From NCBI GenBank assembly GCA_051880395.1, contig JBJENW010000145.1, forward strand, positions 1 to 14,485: a stretch of DNA of 14,485 nt. Direction: 5' to 3'. A program made the translations under genes and the position numbers. The first letter of the stretch is position 1, and each line of letters starts with the position of its first letter. The DNA is from JBJENW01 sp051880395. Its GTDB lineage: Bacteria > Bacillota > Clostridia > Lachnospirales > Lachnospiraceae. The notes beneath the pieces were generated by a model that did no database searches, was not told the origin of the DNA, and saw only the letters and a program-made list of their open reading frames with translations. Shown here in pieces: positions 1-6,870 of the stretch.

Positions 1-30
1 TAGGCGCTCTATTTTATCTATTGTAAACAC
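1..30 (-). CDS. 5' end of a small gene running off the left edge; possibly DUF896/UPF0291 family
   Basis: A GTG codon at 28-30 opens a frame reading MFTIDKIERL to the window edge without a stop. It lies 11 nt downstream of a near-perfect extended Shine-Dalgarno (38-47 on the plus strand), and no other start codon fits that site, so translation begins here. Ten residues cannot identify a protein. The pattern 'x-I-D-K-I-x-R-L' resembles the N-terminus of DUF896 (UPF0291, YnzC-like) small cytoplasmic proteins of Firmicutes, which start with a K-I-x-R-I-N-E-L helix. That assignment is a guess from memory of the family. The gene is 148 bp beyond the GH3 stop and appears to be the first gene of a different, non-carbohydrate unit. 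Confidence 0.45.
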   Translation of the reverse strand, partial: MFTIDKIERL

Positions 31-37
31 TGACGTA

Positions 38-47
38 ATCACCTCCT
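38..47 (-). promoter_or_regulatory. Extended Shine-Dalgarno AGGAGGTGAT
   Basis: On the minus strand this reads AGGAGGTGAT, complementary over ten bases to the usual 3' end of 16S rRNA. It is the strongest ribosome binding site in the window and is what justifies calling a gene start at the extreme left edge. Spacing from AGGAGG to the GTG is 11 nt, a little long, and there is no better start codon. Confidence 0.6.
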
Positions 48-84
48 AACAATGTAAGCTCTAACAGTAATCGTGCTTCGCGAA

Positions 85-99
85 TGTTGACACTCAACA
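85..99. repeat. Short perfect inverted repeat, possible operator
   Basis: TGTTGA-CAC-TCAACA is a 6-bp inverted repeat with a 3-nt spacer. It sits in the 148-bp gap upstream of the gene that leaves the left edge, next to the 8-bp palindrome TTCGCGAA (77-84). The position upstream of a start with a strong ribosome binding site is right for an operator. No convincing -10/-35 pair was found around it, and repeats of this size also occur by chance. The rest of 31-178 is AT-rich, with no gene and no convincing terminator for the GH3 gene. Confidence 0.25.
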
Positions 100-178
100 C
101 AGAGCAAATGCATAAGTATCTACATTTTTCTTTTTTGAAAGAAACGTCTATTTATGTTATATTTACATATTAATCTTA

Positions 179-2584
179 TTAAAAAACAGTAACCTCTGCA
201 AAGAACCCCCGTTCCCGTCCATCCACTAGAAGATCTTCTGTAATTAGGAAATTATCCGTCTGGCGAATATCAAAAGAAGATGATCCTACAGCCACATCTA
301 TTTTTCCTTTTTCGACTTTCCAATTCATATGCTGATCTAGAAACGCCATCTGGCTAGCCCTTACTTTGAAAACCACCTTTTTACTTTCTCCGGGATCCAA
401 ATGAACTCTTGAAAATCCCTGTAATTCCTGACATGGTCTGGTCATGCTCGCCTGACAATCTGTAAGATAAAGTTGGATCACTTCATCTCCAGCTCTTTTT
501 CCTGTATTTTTAACAATTACAGAAACATCTATATCTTTATCTGGTGAAATTTCTTTTTCAGATAATTTCAAATCTGTATACTCAAATGTTGTATAAGACA
601 AACCATGTCCAAAATAATACCTAGGTGTATGAGGCAAATCAACATAATTTGCAAATCCAACACTATCTTGTACATGCCAAGCCGAACCATTTGGATGATT
701 ATAATAAATCGGTGCTTGTCCTGAATGATATGCTACTGTAACAGGTAACTTTCCTCCTGGATTGGTTTTTCCTGTTAATGCTTCCGCAATTGCAATACCT
801 CCAGACTCTGCTGGTGCCCATGCTTCCAAAATTGCATCAAGATACTTATCTGCCATATTAGACGAAATCGGTCTACCATCAAAATGAATTCCAACCATTG
901 GTTTTCGAAGTTTTGATGCTTTTCTAATGAACGACTCCTGACAAAGTGGAAGGTTAATATTAGTTCCATCAATTCCTTCCCCTGTTGTAGCAATTGAATT
1001 TGCACCATATCTTCCACCCAACGTTAACAGCACCAACTCTGCATCTTCCGCAACTTTTAAAGCTTCTTCATGTTTTGACTCATCATTACCCGCATAAGGA
1101 TATCCATAAGCATATACAATTTCTGTATTAGGAAGCAGTTTTCGCAGTTCTTCCACAATCGAGCCCGCTTTAGGCGAAATTCTCTTAAACAGTTCTGGTG
1201 GAACACATGAATCCATTTGCACGTTAGATCCAGGATAACAAGAGTCTGAATAATCCTCATTCCCACTTGTATCCGTTCCTGCCATAGCATTCGCCCCTAC
1301 ATACGGAGTTTCCGATATTGCATAATATGTATATCCACCAAACATAAATCGTGCATTATCAGCATGACAACCAATAACAGCTATTTTCTTTATTTCATTT
1401 GAAATAGGAAGAACTTCGCCTTGGTTTTTTATAAGGACAAGTGACTCTTCTGCTGCTTTTTTTGTTAATTCATAATCACCCGCATGATAAAATTCTTTTT
1501 GAAGATTTTCTCCTTCTAATGCATATGGATGCTCAAACAATCCCATTCTGAATTTAGCCTCCAGGATATGACCAACCGCTCGATCAAGTATGCTAATATC
1601 TGCTTTTCCCTCTAGAAACATTTGCTTCAATCCATCTCCAAAGCAAACTCTCATGGGCATTTCATTATCCACTCCTGCTCTCAAACAGCGCAAACCAACG
1701 TCTGCAATAGATTCCCCAATTTTCTGAATTTGAAACGCATTTGCCACAGCACCATAATCCGAAATAATACAGCCATCAAATCCCATTTCATCTCTTAGCA
1801 TATCGTTTAGGTATTTACGTGAAAGTGACATTGGTTCTCCATTTACAGAGCAATAACAAGGCATAATACCCCGAAGTTTGCTTTTTGTAATTGCTGCCTG
1901 AAATGGCTTTCCATAAATCTCAGATAACTGGCGATCACTCATTTCTACATTAGCTCCATGAATCGCGCCTTTCGAATCATGAAATCCAATAAAATGTTTC
2001 GCAACGGCCTCCGCTTTGAGTCTTGTTTCTGATTCCTCTTGAATCCCTGATACGTAAGCACTTCCCATAACCGCTGCAAGCGTCGGATCTTCTCCATATG
2101 TTTCTCCTTGACGACCCATTCGAGGATCTCGATTAATATCAAGTACCGGAGCAAGAATATGGGTAATTCCAAGGGCCTTTTCCTGTCTCGCTACCGCTCT
2201 ACCGATTTTTTTCTCTATTGCAGGATCCCATGACGCCCCTCGACCAATTCCACAGGGGAAACTAGTTGCATCCTGAACAAAACCACCACACAATCCTTCC
2301 ATGTGAAAAATAGCTGGAATATGATGTTCTGAGAGCTCCATAGCACGCTTTTGCATTTTAATTTGCCATTGAGCATAATCTCCCAGGTGAGTCATTGCTC
2401 CGGTACCCAATGTAGAAATTTCACCTGGGCCATCTGGACATGCATCTTCCATTTCACCTCCGATCGGCAAGTTAAAATAGCAACTAATTTGTCCCATTTT
2501 CTCATCCAAACTCATTTCCCTAAGCAGTAACGCAGCTCTTTCCCTTGCAGTTAATGACGTATCCATATATCCTTTCTTAGTCAT
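179..2584 (-). CDS. Glycoside hydrolase family 3 beta-glycosidase (beta-glucosidase/xylosidase type), conventional domain order
   Basis: An 801-residue cytoplasmic GH3 enzyme that should remove non-reducing-end beta-linked glucose or a related sugar by a retaining mechanism. The order is conventional: TIM barrel (about 15-350), alpha/beta sandwich (about 370-660), fibronectin-III-like domain (about 670-775). Visible motifs are GRQGETYGEDP (157-167), KHFIG (196-200) and ISDYG with the likely nucleophile Asp276. TTGEGIDG carries Glu536, the best acid/base candidate, and YYFGHGLSYTTF (656-667) closes the sandwich. There is no signal peptide. The ATG at 2582-2584 overlaps the end of the upstream isomerase gene by 8 nt and follows AGGAG with 8-nt spacing; the later ATG at codon 7 has a poorly placed site. 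It is the last gene of module B. Family assignment is firm; GH3 motifs cannot separate glucosidase, xylosidase and related activities. Confidence 0.93.
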   Translation of the reverse strand: MTKKGYMDTSLTARERAALLLREMSLDEKMGQISCYFNLPIGGEMEDACPDGPGEISTLGTGAMTHLGDYAQWQIKMQKRAMELSEHHIPAIFHMEGLCGGFVQDATSFPCGIGRGASWDPAIEKKIGRAVARQEKALGITHILAPVLDINRDPRMGRQGETYGEDPTLAAVMGSAYVSGIQEESETRLKAEAVAKHFIGFHDSKGAIHGANVEMSDRQLSEIYGKPFQAAITKSKLRGIMPCYCSVNGEPMSLSRKYLNDMLRDEMGFDGCIISDYGAVANAFQIQKIGESIADVGLRCLRAGVDNEMPMRVCFGDGLKQMFLEGKADISILDRAVGHILEAKFRMGLFEHPYALEGENLQKEFYHAGDYELTKKAAEESLVLIKNQGEVLPISNEIKKIAVIGCHADNARFMFGGYTYYAISETPYVGANAMAGTDTSGNEDYSDSCYPGSNVQMDSCVPPELFKRISPKAGSIVEELRKLLPNTEIVYAYGYPYAGNDESKHEEALKVAEDAELVLLTLGGRYGANSIATTGEGIDGTNINLPLCQESFIRKASKLRKPMVGIHFDGRPISSNMADKYLDAILEAWAPAESGGIAIAEALTGKTNPGGKLPVTVAYHSGQAPIYYNHPNGSAWHVQDSVGFANYVDLPHTPRYYFGHGLSYTTFEYTDLKLSEKEISPDKDIDVSVIVKNTGKRAGDEVIQLYLTDCQASMTRPCQELQGFSRVHLDPGESKKVVFKVRASQMAFLDQHMNWKVEKGKIDVAVGSSSFDIRQTDNFLITEDLLVDGRERGFFAEVTVF

Positions 2585-3431
2585 TTCTCACGCTCCTCTT
2601 TTTTACATAGTCAATTCCAGTTTTCAAGTTATCTAAAATATTTGTTCCCTTTTCAGCCATATCTTGATCTATCATCAGTCCATATTCCATCATTTTTATT
2701 TGAGAAATATTCTTCAAAATATCATCTGTTGGAAGTACGCCTTGTCCAACTGGCACAAATCCCTCATCCCTTCCCAAGTACTCATATCCTTCTTTAAAAT
2801 CTTTTAAATGAATAGAAATAATACGTTCCTTATATAACTCAATAAAATTTATTACATCTTCATTCCCATACATCATCCATCCTGCATCAAGCTGAATAGT
2901 AACACAACGATCCGATTGTTTCATAAAATAATCCATTGCAGTCATAACTCCCTGCGAAGTTTGTATTGTCTGGCATTCTGTCTCATGGTTATGATAACTC
3001 AGAGTAACTCCATTCAAATTCAACAATTGATTTGCTTTAGAAAGCTGATCTGCTGCAAATTCAGCATGCTCACAATCTGAAAAATTCATACTCGTGATAT
3101 AATGACGTATTCCAGTTTCTTCTGAAAACTTCAATAGATCCGATACACTTTCTACCGGTGTCTTTCCAAAAATAAAATTCACATGTGCAGAAGATATTTC
3201 CAAACCATTTGCTATTAAAATGGGCTGGATTTCTTTTATTTTTTTACAATCCCATAACATATCCCGAACCCATATCGGCATTTGATGGGGAAATTTTGCC
3301 TTTGACATATCACCCAAACATAATATTGGCTCAACTGCAGAAAAACCATACTCTTTCAATCGTACCATCGTACCTGTAAAATCCTTCTGCATCTCCTTCC
3401 CAAGCCCAAACAATCCGCATCCTATCTTCAT
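2577..3431 (-). CDS. Sugar isomerase/epimerase, xylose-isomerase-like TIM barrel (module B)
   Basis: A 284-residue single-domain TIM barrel of the AP-endonuclease-2/xylose-isomerase-like superfamily, which isomerises or epimerises free or modified sugars with a divalent metal. Metal-site motifs typical of the family are visible: SYHNHE (145-150), QLDAGW (180-185), SIHLKD (206-211), VGQG (228-231) and IDQD (254-257). The last is where many relatives carry a Glu-x-Asp, so a key carboxylate may be Asp here. The frame opens further upstream at a TTG (3465-3467), but that start lacks a ribosome binding site and would overlap the GH2 gene. AAGGAG at 3442-3447 fits the ATG at 3431 (10-nt spacing, product starting MKIGCGLF) better than the ATG at 3437 (4 nt). 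It is packed between GH2 and GH3 in one transcript, so it probably acts on a sugar they release. The exact reaction is unknown. Confidence 0.85.
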   Translation of the reverse strand: MKIGCGLFGLGKEMQKDFTGTMVRLKEYGFSAVEPILCLGDMSKAKFPHQMPIWVRDMLWDCKKIKEIQPILIANGLEISSAHVNFIFGKTPVESVSDLLKFSEETGIRHYITSMNFSDCEHAEFAADQLSKANQLLNLNGVTLSYHNHETECQTIQTSQGVMTAMDYFMKQSDRCVTIQLDAGWMMYGNEDVINFIELYKERIISIHLKDFKEGYEYLGRDEGFVPVGQGVLPTDDILKNISQIKMMEYGLMIDQDMAEKGTNILDNLKTGIDYVKKRSVRND

Positions 3432-3441
3432 TATCATATTG

Positions 3442-3447
3442 CTCCTT
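3442..3447 (-). promoter_or_regulatory. Ribosome binding site AAGGAG deciding the isomerase start
   Basis: AAGGAG lies just after the GH2 stop codon. It is 10 nt before the ATG at 3431 and 4 nt before the ATG at 3437. It lies downstream of the TTG that opens the longest frame, so it cannot serve that start, which supports the shorter protein. Confidence 0.6.
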
Positions 3448-3453
3448 CTTGAA

Positions 3454-5880
3454 TTATACTTCTTCAACTTTTATTTCTACCTGCTTTGATCCCAGTACTT
3501 TGTTATTCACAATAATTCTGGCAATACCAGTCTTCTCCGTCGCTCTGACAACAACCAAAGCCCTTCCCTGAAATGTACTGTGAACTGTATCTGTATAACT
3601 CTCTTCTGTTTTTAATGCAGCATTTCCAAATCCCTGAAGAGTAACTGGTCCATCTACCGAAACATTCAGTTCATAATCATTCATCATCTTCACTGTGCCA
3701 TTTCTATCAGTAATAGAAATATCTATATAAGCCAGATCCTGACCATTTGCTCGAATAGTGTCAGTCTCTGTTCTTATTTTCAAACAATCCTCTTCGCCTG
3801 CTGTACGAAGTAAAGATGAACCAATTTTATTTCCTTGCTCATCATAAGCAACTGCTACCAGCTCTCCTGGTTTATAAAGTGTTTTAAATTTTGCAATTCC
3901 CTTCTTAGGACGTTTTTTCCCAATCACCCTGTTATTAAGTGCTAATACCACTTTTGCTGCATTAGAATATACTTCAATCTCTGCACTTTTCCCTTCATGT
4001 CCCTTCCAACTCCAGCTTGCCACTGCATCAGATCCACGCCACATAGATGGAAACACTTTTTCCCCTGTATGATTCAATGGACGTACACCAATATATGGTT
4101 TATCAGTCAAACCATAAGCTACTTTTGCATAATACCCTTGTGGTGAAATATTTCCTAAAATATCAATAACACCACACCCCGAAAGAATCCAAGGATATGG
4201 TTTCATAAACCCTTCTCCTGACTCACCATATGTCCATGCACCAATGCCAGTCTCCCCTAAATATTCAAAACCACTCCATATAAAATCGCCAATTAAATAT
4301 GGATATTTCTTTACATTTTTCCAATTCACATAAATATCTGGTGGAAGTGTTTCAGTCCCAACAATTAATCGCTCTGGATGTAATTTCCCGTCCATTTTGT
4401 AACGAGCAGTTCCATAATTATATCCTGCAAGGTCAATCCCTTCAAAAACAGGTGTAGTGGCTTCATCCACTTCTTTTTTTCTACAAGACAATTTCATAAT
4501 TAATCCCATTTTATTCATCATAAGATTAAATAAAAGACTTCTATTCTTCTTCTCATTTTCTTGCAGAATCTGATCATTCATTGGCTCCTTTTTTTTCACT
4601 GTCTCCCCTTTCTTTTCTGCCTTCTGAGCTTTTTTTGCCTCTTTAGCAGCTGATGCAGTAATGGAAAGATTAATCCCACAAGTAACAAGCCGTGTATCAT
4701 CCTGTTTTTTTGTTTCTTCCTGCATTTCATGGAACAAACGGATCCCTTTTTCTTCTCCGGTCTCAGACACTTCATTTCCCATTGAATAAATCACTACGCA
4801 AGGATGATTATAGTCTTTTTCAATCATTGCTCTAATATCATCTTTATAATTCCTTTCAAAACACAGTGCATAATCATACTGTAACTTCGCTATATACCAC
4901 TGATCATAAAGTTCATCCATCACGTACATACCATATTTATCACAAGCATCTAAAAGAGCTTTTGAACAAGGATTATGTGCAGAGCGGATTGCATTAAATC
5001 CTGCTTTTTTTAAAATTCGTATTTTACGTTCCTCAGCCATTCGAAAAGAGCATGCTCCAAGAATCCCATTATCATGATGTAAACAAGCTCCTCTCAGCAG
5101 TGTCTCTTTTCCATTTACCAACAATCCCTGATTAGTATTCCACTCTAAATTACGAATACCAAAAGTGACAAGCTCCTCATCTATAATATCCTCTCCCTCA
5201 GTAAGACAAATTCTTGCTTTATACAATTTAGGGGATTCGTCACTCCATAGCACTGCACCTGGAACCAGAATTTTTGCTTCACTTCCGCTTCCTTCTGCAA
5301 TACATTTTTCATTATCTAAAATCTGAACACGGACTATTTTATCATCTGCTACCTTTATGTATGAAGTGTTCACAATAATTTCCGGTGGATTCACTGATAA
5401 TGTATGTATATGTATACCTTCATAACAAATTCGTTCTTTTCTCGCCATTAGAAGATGTACCGGGCGATAAATTCCACTTCCCGAGTACCACCGATTATTC
5501 GGTTCCTCCGAATTATCCACAAATACCCGCAGCGTATTATCTTTACCGATTACAATTTGGTTCGTGATATCTACTAGAAACCCCGTATATCCAAATTCAT
5601 GATTCGCAATTAGTTCATCATTAATCCACACCTGCGCATTTCGGTAAACACCTTCAAATTCTATTGCTACATAATCAGTTGGAGCATCATTTGGTAATCG
5701 AAAAGTTTTCTCATATACATATTTCCCTCCAGGGAAATACCCTGTATTATTAGCATTTAGGCAATCTGCCTTTCTTTCTTCATAAATCATTGCATCATGC
5801 GGCAACGTTACTGCTGTTCTTTGATCTGGTTGATTCTCTTTATAAAAAAACCAACCACCATTAAAATCAAAATGCTTCAT
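3454..5880 (-). CDS. Glycoside hydrolase family 2, beta-galactosidase-like
   Basis: An 808-residue retaining GH2 enzyme, most likely a cytoplasmic beta-galactosidase or related exo-beta-glycosidase. Order: jelly-roll sugar-binding domain (about 5-145, with the GH2-typical NNRWYSGSGIYRPV at 128-141), Ig-like domain (about 150-245), TIM barrel (about 250-545), then C-terminal beta domains resembling DUF4982 (about 610-690) and an Ig-like domain (700-805). Acid/base is Glu370 in SMGNE (366-370); the nucleophile is Glu510 in VGTE (507-510). AHNPCS (301-306) and GDFIWSGFEYLGE (531-543) are also family signatures. Between the two catalytic Glu lies a Lys/Ala/Glu-rich insert (about 411-472). The longest frame begins five codons earlier, but that ATG overlaps the Shine-Dalgarno GGAGGA (5888-5893), which is spaced 7 nt from the ATG at 5880. 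First gene of module B. Beta-galactosidase, beta-glucuronidase and beta-mannosidase relatives cannot be told apart with certainty. Confidence 0.92.
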   Translation of the reverse strand: MKHFDFNGGWFFYKENQPDQRTAVTLPHDAMIYEERKADCLNANNTGYFPGGKYVYEKTFRLPNDAPTDYVAIEFEGVYRNAQVWINDELIANHEFGYTGFLVDITNQIVIGKDNTLRVFVDNSEEPNNRWYSGSGIYRPVHLLMARKERICYEGIHIHTLSVNPPEIIVNTSYIKVADDKIVRVQILDNEKCIAEGSGSEAKILVPGAVLWSDESPKLYKARICLTEGEDIIDEELVTFGIRNLEWNTNQGLLVNGKETLLRGACLHHDNGILGACSFRMAEERKIRILKKAGFNAIRSAHNPCSKALLDACDKYGMYVMDELYDQWYIAKLQYDYALCFERNYKDDIRAMIEKDYNHPCVVIYSMGNEVSETGEEKGIRLFHEMQEETKKQDDTRLVTCGINLSITASAAKEAKKAQKAEKKGETVKKKEPMNDQILQENEKKNRSLLFNLMMNKMGLIMKLSCRKKEVDEATTPVFEGIDLAGYNYGTARYKMDGKLHPERLIVGTETLPPDIYVNWKNVKKYPYLIGDFIWSGFEYLGETGIGAWTYGESGEGFMKPYPWILSGCGVIDILGNISPQGYYAKVAYGLTDKPYIGVRPLNHTGEKVFPSMWRGSDAVASWSWKGHEGKSAEIEVYSNAAKVVLALNNRVIGKKRPKKGIAKFKTLYKPGELVAVAYDEQGNKIGSSLLRTAGEEDCLKIRTETDTIRANGQDLAYIDISITDRNGTVKMMNDYELNVSVDGPVTLQGFGNAALKTEESYTDTVHSTFQGRALVVVRATEKTGIARIIVNNKVLGSKQVEIKVEEV

Positions 5881-5887
5881 GTATAAT

Positions 5888-5893
5888 TCCTCC
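5888..5893 (-). promoter_or_regulatory. Ribosome binding site GGAGGA of the GH2 gene
   Basis: On the minus strand GGAGGA is 7 nt upstream of the ATG at 5880. It overlaps the upstream in-frame ATG (5893-5895), so that ATG cannot be the start served by this site. Confidence 0.7.
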
Positions 5894-5955
5894 ATTTACC
5901 TGCTTGTTACTAACTGCACAGGTTGCTCTATTTATTCACTATTCTATTTTGTCAT

Positions 5956-5996
5956 AAAGGCTTTTACAGCACCTTAAATATGCTCCAAAAGCCTTT
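5956..5996 (-). terminator. Stem-loop between the epimerase and GH2 genes; terminator or attenuator
   Basis: Arms AAAGGCTTTT (5956-5965) and AAAAGCCTTT (5987-5996) pair perfectly over 10 bp. The stem continues inward with AGCA (5968-5971) pairing to TGCT (5981-5984) around a 9-nt loop. It begins 4 nt after the epimerase stop codon, where an intrinsic terminator is expected. The minus-strand 3' side is followed by TTTATGAC rather than a clean T-run, so termination would be partial, or it may stabilise the upstream mRNA. The plus-strand reading has a better T tail, but no plus-strand gene is nearby. It splits the locus into two modules. Confidence 0.55.
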
Positions 5997-6000
5997 TTCA

Positions 6001-6870
6001 TTACGATAACGCTATCATTTTTTCTATATATTCTTTATTTCGGATCAATGATTGTTCGTACCCTAGTGCTTCATCAGCCACAAATTCCACAGACAGACAT
6101 CCATCATACTTATTTTCTACCACATGTTCCAGCACTGTTTTCAAATCAACTAATCCATGTCCCAGAAAAACTCCCGTCATTCGTCTGCCGTCTGCCCTAA
6201 TATCCCCAACTGGTGCTGTTGGTGGTGAAAATACAATATCTTTCACGTGAATATGTGCTGTTTTATCCGCAAAAGTATCATAGTATGCAATAGGATCTTC
6301 ATCTACAAGAAGCATATTCGCACTGTCGTACACAACTTCCAAGTTTGGAACCGCCTGTAGTATTTCCTTTAGTTCATCGGCTGAACACAGATATAGTTTT
6401 AAGTCGGGAGTGTCCTCAATTACAGTATGCATACCAAATTTCTTTGCATAGTCAGCAATCGGGGACCATTGTTTTACCAATTCAGCATGTACTTCTTTTG
6501 AAGAAAGCTTCTCAATTCCCTCATGCGCAAGTGGCACAAGCATCAATACTTTCGTTCCTAATGCAACAGCATCTCTAACTCCCTGTTTCGCGTTTTCGAT
6601 TTGCTCTATTCTACGCTGTTCATTAGCAAACTGATCCATATAAATATAACTACTGACTCTAAGTCCATTTTTCTTAAGCACTTCTCCTATATACGGAATT
6701 GAAAAAATTTGTGTTTCTATATTCGTCACATCTACCATTTCATATCCGGCATTTGCAACAAGTTCCATCATTTCCTCATAATTCTCTTTCAATGCTTCCA
6801 TTTCCTGATCACACTTAAATGAAAAATACATACGCATAAACATTGTCATGGTCATCAGACTAATCTTCAT
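6001..6870 (-). CDS. Sugar isomerase/epimerase, xylose-isomerase-like TIM barrel (module A)
   Basis: A 289-residue TIM barrel of the AP-endonuclease-2 superfamily, related to ketose 3-epimerases and inosose dehydratase/isomerase types. The four-ligand metal site is complete: Glu152 in VIEDTP, Asp182 in VVYDSAN, His208 in AHIHVKD and Glu262 in LSVEFVAD. GHG (237-239) matches the conserved glycine loop. The N-terminus is unusually Met-rich (seven Met in the first 14 residues), but AGGAGG 9 nt before the ATG at 6870 supports this start. The gene overlaps the aldo/keto reductase by 11 nt, so the two are probably translationally coupled and used in sequence: epimerise and reduce, or oxidise and isomerise, one sugar. 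It differs clearly from the module B isomerase in length, motifs and N-terminus, so the two are not recent duplicates. Substrate unknown. Confidence 0.85.
   Translation of the reverse strand: MKISLMTMTMFMRMYFSFKCDQEMEALKENYEEMMELVANAGYEMVDVTNIETQIFSIPYIGEVLKKNGLRVSSYIYMDQFANEQRRIEQIENAKQGVRDAVALGTKVLMLVPLAHEGIEKLSSKEVHAELVKQWSPIADYAKKFGMHTVIEDTPDLKLYLCSADELKEILQAVPNLEVVYDSANMLLVDEDPIAYYDTFADKTAHIHVKDIVFSPPTAPVGDIRADGRRMTGVFLGHGLVDLKTVLEHVVENKYDGCLSVEFVADEALGYEQSLIRNKEYIEKMIALS

Noticed and set aside
121..150. AT-rich imperfect hairpin after the conventional GH3 gene as a terminator
   Set aside because: The stem is about 6 bp with almost no GC pairs and is not followed by a T-run on the minus strand.
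31..178. tRNA or other structured RNA in the left intergenic gap
   Set aside because: No cloverleaf, T-loop sequence or extended stems; only two short palindromes are present.
775..2172. Several 75-80-residue minus-strand frames inside the conventional GH3 gene
   Set aside because: They are in other frames of a gene whose GH3 motifs run without interruption; no sign of frameshift or separate genes.
6001..6870. Assignment of the epimerase as IolE or another myo-inositol pathway enzyme
   Set aside because: The fold is shared, but no other inositol genes (IolB, IolC, IolD, IolG types) are in the window and the neighbours are glycosidases.
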